NCBI GenBank assembly: GCA_025331125.1
Contig: JAOALB010000156.1
Coordinates: 54,918 to 118,917 of the forward strand
Direction: 5' to 3'
Source of the DNA: Mycogone perniciosa
Lineage: Eukaryota; Ascomycota; Sordariomycetes; Hypocreales; Hypocreaceae
Length of the DNA: 64,000 bases
Positions 34,547-46,315 of the stretch are shown piece after piece. Below the pieces are notes generated by a model. The model worked only from the letters and a program-made list of their open reading frames with translations. It had not been told where the DNA came from and made no database searches. The position numbers were made by a program, and so were the translations under genes. The number at the start of each line of letters is the position of its first letter. The first letter of the stretch is position 1.

Positions 34547-37144
34547 ATTGTTATCATTATGTTTGTGTGAAGGGCGATCGTTTAGAAGAGAAAATGCCGC
34601 CGTTGGACTTTGAAGATGATGAAGCTCATTTATCACCGTGTTTTGCTCGACAGTCCACAAGGAGGCTTCAATTCATCGTCAAGATACCATTTTGTCCTCA
34701 ATAAGACTGACCACCTACGAACGTGCTTGAAACGAGTCTTCACGGTGGCATGGCTCCATTAAATATCAAATGGAAGGATATCTCACGCTAATATGCCTAG
34801 GAGCACTACTTCATAATCCTTCATGAGTCCTTAAAACATACTTGTTGGACAACGGACATCCGAATTTTGCCGAGAACTAAATGGCCTAAAAACCCAAATC
34901 AGCCCGGCTTCAATATGGCATAAACTTTCCCCTTGCTGTAGACACGGCAAATGGTGCCGAAGGATGGAGGTGAGATCACTTTCGGCTCTGAACCCAAATG
35001 CGGACTGTCATGTTCTAGACTCTTTGAGCGTAAGACTCGTCCGTGCTACGGTATTCTCCGTACACCGCCGAAACAAGCAAGAATCATTAAGTGTATACGG
35101 AAAACGTGCCCACTCCGATCCTCATGGTCATGGTACATATTAGTGAAAATGTGGCTGCAGATCTGGGCGCTTTGCCAATCCGGGGATACCTCTGCCGAGT
35201 GGATTGCCAAACATCTAAAGAGACTGCAGGCTTTTACGAGTACTCGGTGTTGTTATTACTCCCCAGGGCGTGTGATGATGGCTTGATGTTGAAGGATGGC
35301 TTCAATCCTGCGTGTCATTCCGCTACTGTGGTTGGAGCTGTCCCGTATCTGTAATGTGCCAACACCTTCGTATAGTAATCATATTGTGCTGTTTGTGCTG
35401 TTCCCAGTGCTTATCTTGGACCTTGGTATTAACCGGGGCCCTAAATCGTCAAATGTAAGAGAATATATACCAGCATAAGCGTCGAAAGGAACGAAATCCC
35501 ACGCCGCTGGGTGTTTCATCCTGACAACACCAACTGGGCGGGTTGTGGTTAGTCGATTGTCCAAGTGTATCTTATACAGCGAATAGGGGAGTTTATTCAA
35601 TTCCGAAGTCGCTTCTAAAAGTAGGTAATCTGACATCATCTTGGGTTGATGAGACACGCCAATTTGGGGCCATCTCGAGCTCGGATTTGCCAGGGGTGCC
35701 GGCATATGTTTATCTGATAAGATGGCAAGGGTCATCAACATCCTTTCTTGACTGACCAAACCTCACAGAATAAGGATAGTCAGAATAAGAAAAGGCATCT
35801 CTTACACTCCCTATACGACACCGTGATGGCACAAATGACGCAGATGGATAAGATATGCCTGTCTTGCCAAGCGCATAAGCACCACCGGCACTCTCTACGG
35901 GCCGCTCCCGCTGCACAGGAAAGGATTAAGCATGCCTCTCTCGAATCTTGGCATTGACACCGACTACCGGGGAGGTATGTTTGGCATGATCAACTGCAGC
36001 CGCGATTCAGACGCAGCCGAATATGTGCGAGCATGAGTCAGGTTTTGCACCCAAATTTCGGGCTTCTCGGTGCTCCGAAGCGGAACGGGAAAAAAAGAGT
36101 GTAGTAAAGATGGTAAGGAGGGTTCTTCTTCGTCTTAGTCGACGGAGCGGAGTTACTAGCGCCAGCTAAACATTAACCACGGCTGGACTCCAAGCTTTGA
36201 GGTGGTGGTAGTATTATACTTACGAGGTTACCACATGCTTACGCTCTAATAGGTATCCCGAAAGAATACGCTATAGCGTACGGTACTACGAGTATCTTGT
36301 TGTCTGTCGTTAGAGGCAGGGCGTCGAGAGTAGTTGTTGGTTGGCTCTCTGCAACTAGCTGCCGTTAGACTTACACACCCCATTTCCCTTGAGAATCCTC
36401 AACTTCGCAGCCAGGCAATCCTGGACGACCAGGCTTTGAACACGAGCGGATTATAAGCACTTAATGTATGCGGAGTAAGGAGTTCAAAGGGACACAATGT
36501 TCTCATGTTGGTTAGGTCAATAGCTAAAACCTGGACTACTTCAGGCACACCGCAGGGCTGAGCGGTCTCCTACCCGTTCCTGTGAAAAGCTTGTGTCATC
36601 CCCTGGGGGCAGCATTTGATAGATCTTCCGCTGCTAAAATGAGATGCCGGCTCTAGAAGCTTACATGCAAGCGTACGTACAAGCGTGCCACATGAGAATA
36701 GCTCGTATTGATCCTCTAGGATCCAATAGTAGTACTCTACCTACATAAACTAACACTACGAGAGTCTATTTCCCCTGTGTCAAGTGCGGAGAAATACGTT
36801 GTAGCACCAAAGGGTATTAATTAGTCCGCCCGTTTGTCTCATCAAATTGTTTCTAAACTAGCCATATGAGAGTCCGTCCTCTAACAATGTATTCGGAGTA
36901 GTAGTAGTACACAAACACCCCCTGAAACAAAACAAGAAAGGAATAACGAAAGATGGGGAAAAGGGGTGTAAACTATACAATGGCAATGTTGTGCTGGGTA
37001 TTCTATGTATCTATGTGCTTAATAATGAATGCTCGTATCCTCGTAACACAGCCTCCAGGGCTGCGGGGGCGACTTGAAACTGCTTCTGTCCTAGCAACTC
37101 CTCCGTCTCGATTGCGCCCAAGGCGGAAGCAAGGCGGACCTGCT
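34547..37144. other. 2.6-kb gene-free spacer
   Basis: No frame longer than about 126 codons is open, and none has a recognisable domain. The longest, 35379-35759 on the minus strand, has somewhat protein-like composition in its second half but no partner exon that I can see. Scattered AGTAGTAGT-type words occur near 36300 and 36730. The part near 37144 should hold the 3' UTR of the zinc-cluster gene. Confidence 0.5.
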
Positions 37145-38001
37145 TTATTGCCCTTGGGGCCAGTATCGTGGATCGTGTTGTTGGTGGTGATACTGCGTGT
37201 AATCCTGGTAATTGGCGTAGTAGTCCCCTTCTCCATATGGTGGTTGCCCGGCTGTGCTCAGGTCAACGCCTGCAGACGTGCCAATGTAGCCAGCTTGCGA
37301 AGAACTAATTGGCCAATCGCCTGCGGCCTGGCCGTAGTAATCCCCTGCGTTGGCTGTGAAGGCAGGGTATCCTTCTCCCGTGGAGCCCATGATATTGCCG
37401 CCCTGATTGCCGACTGACAAGGAGCTCAAGTCAAAGCCATCCTCGGGTCCTAACGTTGAAGGGTCGAACTGTCCGAGCGCACTGTTACTGTCATTCTCCT
37501 GCCGGCGAGAACGGGTTGGAGATACCTTGCTGGCGTGTTTGGAGGAGTGCCGACTTTGGCGGTGATGTCTTGATGATTTGCCAGACTGGCTGCCGGGGCT
37601 GCTGTCTCCGCCGCCAACATCGCCACTGCGACTGTCGGTGGAGCTTCGTCCACTGGATTTCTTGCCCCTGCGGGAGGAATTGGAGCGGGTGTATTCACAG
37701 AGGAGTTTACTCGCAGCACAGCGTTCACAACCACTCTTTTCGCCGCTGCATCTCAGCTAGACAGAGGAATTAACGAATCGGTATTGGTGACGCTTGAAGA
37801 TCAGTGTGTGAAAGGGGTGGAGAAAAGAGAGACAGATAGTGGGGAAGTAAGTCATGGATGGGGATGATCCGTACATACCTTCTTGGCGTGACAGGTGTTG
37901 CATGCTTGGTGTTGATTTGAACGAGCCGTGACGGGATCGAAGGCACTGCGAAGTTCTTGGACTTCTCGAGTCTCGGGGTCGTACTTGAATGTGCTGAACA
38001 T
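37145..38001 (-). CDS. Small Zn2Cys6 zinc-cluster protein
   Basis: Two exons (38001-37879 and 37756-37145, intron 122 bp) encode 244 residues. The intron lies inside the zinc cluster, right after CNTCHAKK. Splicing gives C-x2-C-x6-C (CNTCHAKKLRC), then C-x2-C (CERC) and a last Cys after six residues (AASKLLC), a perfect binuclear cluster starting near residue 34. A basic Ser-rich segment (SNSSRRGKKSSGRSS, later SRHHRQSRHSSK) follows and may be a linker or nuclear signal. The C-terminal half is rich in Gly, Tyr, Gln and Asp (ADFYYGQ-like runs), resembling a low-complexity activation region. There is no fungal-specific TF domain, so the protein is short for the family. Its 5' leader begins upstream of a G-rich tract. 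Targets are unknown. Confidence 0.85.
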
Positions 38002-38465
38002 GATAACCGGGGTGAAGTTGTGAGATATGAATAACACAACACACACTGAGAGAACTCGACAACGATTCAATTGGTCTTGAATGACTTGATTCGGCCAAGT
38101 AGCATATGAGAGAATGAGAGAGAGTGTCCGATGCTAGTCGTATCGGTTGCGCCACGTCCCTCAACGACGATTCTCCAACTGAGTCTAAATGTCTCGATAA
38201 ATGAACCTGAACGAACGTCTAGAGATCTGAATGCTTCAATACCTTTTTTGCTCAGGCTAGCTCGAGGTTCTTATATATCAAAGCCCTCGAGGCTGAGGAC
38301 AGAGAGAGCCCAGGCAGCCATGGCCTTCTCCACAACAACGATAGTAACCATCTTTTCGCACACTCCACCCTCCACACCCCCGAAAAAAAGAGATCCACGA
38401 ACTATGACTCTACTATTCTCCTGTATCCGTGTATTGTAGTGGGCAAAAAACAGTCCGTCTATTTT

Positions 38466-38497
38466 GGGGGGGAAGGGGGGTGAGTGTGGAGGGGGGG
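38466..38497 (+). repeat. G-rich tract with quadruplex potential
   Basis: Runs of seven, six and seven G (38466-38472, 38475-38480, 38491-38497) are separated by short spacers. The runs are long enough to supply four G-tracts of three. The tract lies about 465 bp upstream of the zinc-cluster start, on the strand opposite to that gene. Confidence 0.7.
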
Positions 38498-40337
38498 TTT
38501 CGTTACTCTGCCTCTGCCGTTGTTAGTTGGGGACGCGGCGCTGCACCCGAATACTGGGATGTCTGCACCAGGAGAGCAGTTTGAATTGAGCAAGTTCCCA
38601 AAAAGGGTCTGTGATAGGCAGGCTGGAATCTTGGCGGCTTGCAAAACTAGGCTCCCGTAGGCGAGCCTTGCATTAGCAACCCTCGCTACTAGCGACTAAG
38701 GAGCGAAACCCTCGGGTTGCTGGAGACTATACGGAAATGGAGGACGTAGCACATACTACACTACGGAGTAGAGCGGATTTTCCGGAGCAGAACGCACATG
38801 TATGTAGTATTCGTGGCATCATTGGTTGGGGGAGGACTGATGGCAGAGAGCCGCACTAGGATTGGGGGCCGGAGACCCCAGACGTTTTCCCTCGGATCGC
38901 AAGATTGTGATGACTACTCGTAAAGACCCGAGGCAAATACCAAGGGAGGGCGTATACTCCGTAGTTACATAGTTATTGTACTCCGAAGAACAGGATCAAA
39001 CCAGCCGGTAGTGGGCGTCCGCGTAATACCTATGTGTGTACCGAGTGCGAGGCCAGGCAAGAAAGAGTTCTCTGCTACCAAATCCTGCCTATCAAAAAGT
39101 TGCCGAGAATTCGCCTTTTGGAGGATTGTGGCGGCTCTAGTAGGCTCTGGGGCTTGTCTTGCGTGGCCTTGTGCTAGTAGTAGTATTGCAATCCACCAGG
39201 CTGGGACCAACTGGTTCTTATTCTTTGATAGAACCTGTCAGTCAATCAGTCAGTCTGAGAGAGGAGAAACCTGCCGCTTGTGCGATGCGGCTACTGGTAT
39301 TAATGGAGATTGCTACAAGGGGCGTGAAGGCGTTAGGAGTTAACTAAGATTACATATGCTATTTTGAGCATGGAATTGATGCTCGTAGTTGGTGCTTGAA
39401 GCCATGCTATCCCTGTTTACTAATCAATAAACACAATCAGCAAAGACGCGCGATCAGAGTAGGTATTACATAGATAGTATTCTAAATTTGAAAGAAAACG
39501 TCACTTGTCTGCCGCATGCATAAGCCTATTGTGGCAGCTCGTGTTCGCTTCACGGGAGGTGTGTTAGAAACGCCCGGCGGTAAAGAAAAACAGCCATGTT
39601 TCAGAAGCCAAGATCTCAATCATGCAAGTGAAGCCGACGAGAGAGAGAAAATAGAGCATAAAAAAAGAAACAAACATAATGCCCCAGTAATTGAGGCTCA
39701 AAGAAATGCGATGTACGACGGACACACCCACGAAAGCAATTCGGTTCGACGCACTTTTGCTAGCGCTCCATTTTGCCCGAATTGGCAGTTCTGGGTACCC
39801 CGTACTAACACCACACACTTGGGCAACCAGCCATTCAGGATCGAGGATGATGCGGTGGGCGGCTGCGTCTCGGTAGGGCTGGCCGGAGGGTTGCGTATGG
39901 CTGTACGAAGTACGGAGTACGAACGAGGGAGCAAGTTCTAGGTAGGGTTGGTGATCGCCATGACCCACGCCCCTTTATTGAGCCGAATCGAGTCGACTTG
40001 ACATAGATACATACCTACCTAATTACATACTTGCATGTATACATACATACATACATACAGACGGCGATGGAACTTGATCTGCAAGGGGATGGATTATCAG
40101 CCTTGTTCGGCAATTCTTGGTAGGGTTGGATGGTGGCAGCAACTCAATTCTATACTTAATATTACCTTAAATTAATACGGACATACGGAACATAGACAGG
40201 CAGTTGAGCTCTTTGCAAGCAAAGTAGGGAGTGGACTCGTGCGGAGAAGCTAGGATCTAGATATTCATTGTGAGATACGAGTAACTCCATGTTCTGTTCT
40301 TTTATTTTCTCAGGGTCAACTCCTGGACCACGTATTT

Positions 40338-40418
40338 ACTGGTACTACTAATACTACTGCTACCACTACTACCACTACTCCGTACTACCACTACTAATAC
40401 TACTACTATTACCACTAC
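40338..40418. repeat. Imperfect TAC/CTA triplet repeat
   Basis: About 80 bp consist largely of ACTACTA, ACCACTA and AATACTA words, interrupted by one CTCCGTACTAC motif. It is an imperfect triplet microsatellite. Its minus-strand translation produces a Val/Ile run in a spurious frame. Confidence 0.8.
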
Positions 40419-42097
40419 AATGCCATGAACAGCCAAATGTCTATTCCCATAAACCATAGCCTCGGAGATCGGCATCCTATCTCCAGCGAGGTATTCCCAT
40501 AGCCTTCGTCTTAGCCTCTTGGCCTGCAACTTCAACACCCATATCTGCCCGAGTATGCGCCTATACCATACTACTACGAGCAGGTATGTAAGTAAGCTGT
40601 CTAGGACGCCTAGCTCCCGCAGGGCTTGGCTCCGTCGTAAAGGATCCGAGCTGCTCGGGATGGACGATGAGGGCGTCCATGTCAAGATGCACATACGAGT
40701 AAAGAGGTAAGCATGTTGCACTGTAGCCACATGCCCCACTGTGATCTTGGCTACGGAAGCGTCTGCGGAGAATCTCGCGCTTCACCATCCTTCATCACAG
40801 ACTCGGCGCGGCAGTAGGTCCAATCCATGGCGCCCAATGATAAGGACTCGTGTCAAAGGTTCTTCGTCTGACAATGATGCCACTACGAGTGCTACTACTA
40901 CTAGCACTTCCTCCATAGTTATCACGATACGACATTGTGTGGTGGTACGAGCGGACGCGTTACGGACTGTTTTCCTAACCCGGACAAGCATTAGACATAT
41001 CCGACATCTCCGAGCGAAAATCCAGAGAGCATCTGATGATAGCTAGGCATCCAAGGCCCTTGAGTAGCAATTTCCAAGCCCCAAGCCCCAGAGGTTGGAG
41101 ACGTTGAGTCATCGTCATCACGGGTGCATATAGCCTATGCTGTCGGTTCCAGGCTATTAGCTCTAGTTGCTCATTAGACGTTTTGCCAGGATGAGCGCAG
41201 ATGGTGTAAATGCAGATGTTGCTTGGTGGGTGCCCGGCAAGTGGGACGAAAAAAGACGTGTCCACCATATCGGCACTTAAAGCGAGCGCGATAACCAGGT
41301 ACGGAGCACCACTCCGAGGTAGTGATCTGCGCAGCTGAATAGGCACTACGGAGTACTCCGTACTTCACTTGCCTTTATCCTTTTCCGTTTTTATTCTACT
41401 TGTACGGAGTATGGAGTGGAGCCTTTGCCGTGATGCTCTACTCGTAGACGAAGTAGCTCTGTAGAGTATATAATCGAGAGGTATCTGTGTTGATGACCTT
41501 GGCCTTGTCGTCTCTGTTTACTCGTACTACCCGTACTCCGGATTATCCCGCTCAAACAGGCAGGGGTGTCAGGGAACACATCTCCGGGGCAGAAACAAAG
41601 CAAACAAAGCATCACAAGTACTCCGTACGGAGCACTATTACCCTGTCTTGCCCGCGGATCTGATGCGGGACTAATCATATCCATGCCCTGCATCTCAGAC
41701 CCAAAATGGTCGCCGGTGACGACAGATTCAAAGCTGCCAAGCTGCCTTGCGGATTCTGAGTTCCTTGATAGGCCGATGAGTTTGCAGATTCGGAAATCCA
41801 TTCGAGACGGTTCCGACTCCGGTCCCGACTCCGACCTCTGGACACGGAATGTAACGTCTACAGAAGATCAATACTTGTAGACAGACTATACTACCTCTAC
41901 AAGCCAACAACGTCACGATATGCATGCTTCTGGGGTCATGAGAGTATGTATTAACTCGAGTTCTACGAAGTATACCGTCTCTACTCCGTAGATGCCGGTT
42001 GGCTTGTTGGTTGCCAGCGCCCGCTCCCAGAACAACGACCAACAAAAACAGTCGGCCTGAGTCAATGCGCTGCGCCGACGTACAATTATGCCTATTC

Positions 42098-42772
42098 TCA
42101 ATGCGCACTTCGTCGCCTCTCCTTGATAATCAGGTGCCGCGCTTCGCGCCTCAGCTCATCCACAGAAACCAGGTCGTCGAGGTTTTCCGTGTCGCCGTCC
42201 CGCCAGCGCACTACAACCTTCTTCCTCCTCGTGTCCGACACAAGTATGTTCACCACATCGTTAATAGTCGCGCTGCGTGAGATAGAAATGGTGAAGGTTT
42301 CCCCATTGCGAGCGCGCGTGTCACTGCCAGTGCAGGCCACCACGGAGATCGTGAACTTCCAGTCATCGCGTCGAGGGCAGCCGGTGCAGCAACACTTGAT
42401 CGTCTCTCGCCTTGCGCAGCATGAACAATGGCACCTGGGGGCTTCCCTGGCGCAGCATCCGGTGTAGTGGCATTTCAAGTTCACGATCCTTGAGCAGCAT
42501 CCGCAGTCGCAACCAGAGCGCTTTACGGGGGCGTCAATAATCCGGACTGCAGGAATACAATGCCTGGGCTCGCGCAGGATAGAACATGGCTCTGCGCAGT
42601 CATTGTCGCGGTAGTCATATGAACTGCGGCGGCGATGGGAGCAACGCTCTCTACGGGACTCGGTATAGACTGTCCTGGTTGTGGTAGAGGGGTAGCGCTC
42701 GTACTCGTGGTATCTCTCTGAACGGACCATGTTGATTGCGTTTTTGGCCTTTTTCTTGAAGATACTAAACAT
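42098..42772 (-). CDS. Cysteine-rich orphan protein with four Cys repeats
   Basis: A single exon encodes 224 residues, and I do not recognise the family. Residues 1-30 are basic (MFSIFKKKAKNAINMVRSER) and could bind membrane or nucleic acid; 31-75 are Arg/Ser/Tyr-rich. Residues 88-134 hold four consecutive Cys units: CDCGCCSR, CHYTGCCAR, CHCSCCAR and CCCTGCPR, each followed by four or five residues ending in Lys or Arg. There are 20 Cys in total. Residues 139-219 look like a compact beta-rich domain (KFTISVVACTGS, ETFTISISRSATINDVVNIL, KKVVVRWRDGD, LDDLVSVDELRR), perhaps ubiquitin- or PB1-like; this is inference from pattern only. There is no signal peptide, so disulphide secretion is less likely than metal binding. 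The leader is short, A/C-rich and free of ATG near the start. Confidence 0.75.
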   Translation of the reverse strand: MFSIFKKKAKNAINMVRSERYHEYERYPSTTTRTVYTESRRERCSHRRRSSYDYRDNDCAEPCSILREPRHCIPAVRIIDAPVKRSGCDCGCCSRIVNLKCHYTGCCAREAPRCHCSCCARRETIKCCCTGCPRRDDWKFTISVVACTGSDTRARNGETFTISISRSATINDVVNILVSDTRRKKVVVRWRDGDTENLDDLVSVDELRREARHLIIKERRRSAH

Positions 42773-43589
42773 GCGATACGGATTGAGCTGAATGGTGAGT
42801 TGTGGTGATTGTTGATTGTGTGAATGTGACGACGATTCCTTGAGCGAGTCTACAGCTTATGTAGTTGCACCCGCAGCGCTGAACATCATACATATTCATT
42901 GTTCACACACACACAATGCTTCTGAGAACAAACCTGTTCTGGGTGTTCAGAAGCGCACAGCAAAGGAACAAGACTGTCTTTGTGCACCTTTGAGCGCTGA
43001 ACAATCCTTGTAGATTGTTGATGATTGACAGACAGATATGCCGAGGTCTTCAAGCCAATTGGATCAGAGAGCGGCGCGGATCACGGCCCCCCTGCTGAAG
43101 AGCCTCATTGTTGTTTCGCGTTTCTAGCACGCAAACAAAGACGGCATGGATTGAACACTGGTTGAATTCACTGGCCCATTACCATCTGCGGTATTATGAG
43201 CGTGAACACCAAAGTGAACAGAATAGCAGCAGATACTGCTACTACTGTAGAATCCCATGTCGAGTCTGCGAGTCTGTCGAACATGCAGGAATCGCAAAGA
43301 AGCTTCTCTCAGATTGTCTAATGCATTCGTTATTTGGCAGTTGAAGCGCTAAGCGGGGCGGAAAGCATGGCGCCGCCGCCACCGCACCCGGAAAAAGGTT
43401 CCCAAATCGCCGGAAAGGCCAGCAAAGCCCAAAATTCTACCCCATAGCCATAACCATCACCATAACCACTCTCTCTCCAGTCTGCGCTTCCTCTCTGCAA
43501 ATCCACCCGCAGACTCTCTCGTTTCCGCTGTCCATTGGCGCCTCGTTTCGTCTTTTGCTCATTCTTCTGTCCTTGTAATTGTCGGCATC
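42773..43589. promoter_or_regulatory. Divergent promoter, Cys-rich orphan / PHO88
   Basis: This 817-bp gap separates two opposite start codons. It contains the nested inverted repeat at 42918-42954, three AGCGCT words (42876, 42992, 43347) and a pyrimidine-rich leader before PHO88 (43440-43589). Confidence 0.5.
42918..42954. promoter_or_regulatory. Nested inverted repeat upstream of the Cys-rich gene
   Basis: The outer arms GCTTCTGA and TCAGAAGC are perfect 8-bp complements. Inside, AGAACA-AACC-TGTTCT is a second perfect inverted repeat with 6-bp arms. The structure sits about 150 bp upstream of the start of the Cys-rich gene and could be a dimeric factor site or a hairpin. Function is unknown. 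Confidence 0.55.
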
Positions 43590-44308
43590 ATGGCTCTCAG
43601 TCCGCAAATGTGAGTGCGGCGCAGACAAACAACTGTCGCAGTTGTTGCGACAAACGCGACATGACGACCAGAAGCTAATGCCGTGGCAGCACAAACCTCA
43701 TGATCATCCTGGGGATGATGCAGGTTACTAAGCGCATCCCATTCGACGATCCCAATGTGCTTAACCTGGTGCGCGCCGTCTACATCGGCAGCAATATCCT
43801 GATTGGCCTTATCTCCTTGTACATCCAGGCCCAGATCAACAAGAAGAAGGGTACGGAGCTGTAGTTCCCGACTCGTTTCGACACTGTCCGACGTTGCTAA
43901 CCGCTCCCTCCAGACATGACCACGCTCAAGTACGTCGAGCCTGCGCCCATGGGCTCCTCCGAGGAGGGCAAGCTCGTCACCACCACCGTCCACGCCTACG
44001 ACTCCTCGCAGCTCCGCCAGGCCTTCCGTGGCCAGCTCATGGGCATCGCTATGATGGCCTTCATGCATCTGTATATGCAGTACACCAACCCACTGGTCAT
44101 CCAGAGCATCATCCCTCTGAAGAGCGCCTTTGAGAGCAACCTCGCCAAGATCTACCTCTTCGGTCAGCCCGCCTCTGGCGACCTTAAGCGGCCCTTCAAG
44201 CAGGCCGCGGGCTTCATGAGCGCCTTGCAGTCAGGTTCTGCTCAGAGCGATAAGAAGGCTGTGGAGGCGGCTGAGAAGTCTGGCCGCGGCGGTGCCAAGG
44301 AGGAGTAA
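43590..44308 (+). CDS. PHO88: Pho88/Snd3 ER membrane protein
   Basis: Three exons (43590-43609, 43690-43850, 43914-44308; introns 80 and 63 bp) encode 191 residues. Exon 1 holds only MALSPQ and two bases of the next codon. Splicing gives ITNLMIILGMMQVTKRIPFD, then DPNVLNLVRAVYIGSN and LYIQAQINKKKDMTTLKYVE, which match fungal Pho88 closely. GQLMGIAMMAFMHLYMQYTN and PLVIQSIIPLKSAFESNLAK are the second hydrophobic region and the conserved C-part. Pho88 (Snd3) is an ER membrane protein first linked to phosphate transport and later to SRP-independent targeting of membrane proteins. Its neighbour on the right is RAD14, with no functional link. Confidence 0.95.
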
Positions 44309-45041
44309 AGAGGCGGTTAATGAACGGAATTAGAAATGCTTAGGAGCTATGGAGTCTTGTGATCGGTTAGATTTGCGGAGGTGATGTGTACTTGTTAGGG
44401 CATATTTCTGGCGCAATATCTCGGGCTGCGATTGCAATCACGATTCTACTATTACTGCAGTTATTGTTGGACCATGTTGGCATCGTGATCTTGCGAAGGG
44501 GTGTGTATCCCTCTCGTATTCCCCCCAGCCTTCCCATTGGCATTCAAGAGTCATCGGCTTACGACGTCCTGCCCCTCTGATCCGCATGAGCCGTTTGCTT
44601 CGTAACCGTATGTCTTATCGTCCCTGTCCGCAGGGTATATACGGAGTACATATGATACAGTTTGCATCATACATGTATACATATGTAGCCCATCTCAATT
44701 CGTCTCAGGCCGAGTATGCATGATGCCATCACAACTGCTACGTTGCAATGGGAACATGAGGCTTATCATTGTAAGACAATGTCAAAGGAGTAACACAGCC
44801 CATTTGCTGCTAAGAATACACCCCGTGCTGGGTCACGTTATCTCGCGTTAATTGGGTGACACCCATCTGCCCCTCCAGACACGCCACCACCAAAGGCCGC
44901 GGACTTGGACTCTGCACACTCCGTTACAGTCTGCTCGTGGCGCTGTACTCAATCCACGAGTTTCTGCAGCCGAGATATGGTAAATTTAGACATTGTTGTT
45001 CATCGGACATAGCGGAGTATTCACTTTGTCGCACTCCCGCC
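44309..45041. other. Spacer PHO88 / RAD14
   Basis: A 733-bp gap with one ATACGGAGTAC motif (44640) and otherwise unremarkable sequence. It should contain the PHO88 3' end and the RAD14 promoter. Confidence 0.5.
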
Positions 45042-46315
45042 ATGGAGCGATCCGCGACGCCGCCTCCTCCTGGCTCCAAGCGAGCACAGGTTGCCTCGCC
45101 CCCAACTCCAGAGATAACCAGGCGCATTGTGCGTTCTCCGTCCGCATACCATCAAGCTTGATCGACATACTGACAACAGAATAGGAAGAGAACCGACTAC
45201 GCGCAAAGGCTATCCGAGACCAGCGCGAAGCAGAACAGCGAGCGTCAGGCAATGCGCCGACCATCCCCAAGTCAGCCTCTGGGTTCGTGCCCACAGAAGA
45301 CGTGCACGTCTCGAAGCTAGCAAACGGGAAGAGACCGTTCAGCGCAATATCAACGGGCGACATTGCCGGCGGCACCAATCGCGATGGACGTAACAAAGGC
45401 GATGAAGCTGCCCTGCGACCAGCGCGAAAGTTCACCAAATTCGTTGATTACAACATGAGTTCCATGACAGATACAAAGGGCGGCTTTCTCTCCACCGAAG
45501 ACGATCCTCATAATTACGCCCTGGGAGGCAAGAAACCAAGTCAGGCGGACGAAGAGCAAAGACCAAAGGGCATGACGATTCAAGAGTGGGAGAAGTTGCG
45601 GACGTTGCGAAACTTGAAGAGATTAAAGGCTGGGCCGTTTGAACCTGGTATTAGCGTTTTGGATGATCAGGACAAGAGGAAGAAGTGTACGGAGTGTAGC
45701 AGCCTGGAGATTGACTTTGTGTGGGAAGAGGTGTTTCATGTTTGCGTGTGTAATAAGTGCAAGGAGAAGTTCCCAGACAAGTATTCGCTGTTGACGAAGA
45801 CGGAATGCAAGGAGGATTATCTCTTAACGGATCGTAAGTCTTGTTCACTTGGCATTACTTCCCAGCGGGTTGGGACTAACGGCTTGGTAGCTGAGTTACG
45901 GGATCCGGAACTTCTCCCTCACCTATCAAAACCGAACCCTCACAAGTCGCATTGGCACGACATGATGCTCTTCCTACGCTTCCAAGTCGAAGAATACGCC
46001 ATCAACACAAAATGGGGCTCCGCAGAGGCCCTAGACGCAGAGTACGAGCGACGCGAAACACAGAAGAAGGCACGTAAAGAAGCCAAATTCAAGGAGAAAC
46101 TACTAGATCTGAAGCGCAAGACGCGGACAGATGCGTTCCGGCGACAGGCGGGTACGTTGGGGAACAAGACCGGAGCGCCGAGCAAGTTTGGGGATGCAGT
46201 GGGCGGAGGCGGGAGACATGTGCATGAATGGGGGAGAACGGTAGAGAATGAGGAGGGGATGACGGTGAAGACGTGTGTGAGCTGTGGAATGGAGGTGGAA
46301 GAGTTGGAGTTGTAG
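45042..46315 (+). CDS. RAD14: DNA damage recognition protein Rad14/XPA
   Basis: Three exons (45042-45128, 45185-45833, 45891-46315; introns 56 and 57 bp) encode 386 residues. After a polar N-tail with a basic helix (NRLRAKAIRDQREAEQR) comes the XPA zinc finger C-x2-C-x17-C-x2-C with Cys at about 197, 200, 218 and 221 (KCTECSS and CVCNKC). Next is the conserved DNA-binding part: FPDKYSLLTKTECKEDYLL, then TDPELRDPELLPHLSKPNPH restored by splicing, and a long charged helix. The protein verifies lesions in nucleotide excision repair and recruits the incision complex in the nucleus. The second intron is 57 nt, a multiple of three with no stop, so unspliced RNA would stay in frame. The C-end has an extra Cys pair (CVSC) and a His, as in many fungal homologues. 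Confidence 0.95.

Larger units (their letters stand above)
38002..42097. other. 4.1-kb gene desert with repeats
   Basis: The first 350 bp should be the leader and promoter of the zinc-cluster gene. GTACGGAGTAC-type palindromes occur near 38760, 38952, 39905, 40380, 41298, 41345, 41400, 41532, 41620 and 41985. A CATA repeat lies at 40035-40060. Open frames of 134-145 codons exist (39516-39941 plus, 39564-39968 minus, 40302-40739 minus), but they read through these repeats and show no domain, so I do not call them. Confidence 0.55.

Noticed and set aside
35379..35759. 126-codon minus frame with partly protein-like composition
   Set aside because: Starts from TTG, no motif, no supporting exon; kept only as a note.
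39516..39968. Overlapping 134-141 codon frames on both strands
   Set aside because: They end or begin in the GTACGGAGTAC repeat, have no domain and contradict each other.
40302..40739. 145-codon minus frame with a Val/Ile-rich membrane-like stretch
   Set aside because: The hydrophobic run is only the translation of the TAC-type triplet repeat, so it is not evidence for a membrane protein.
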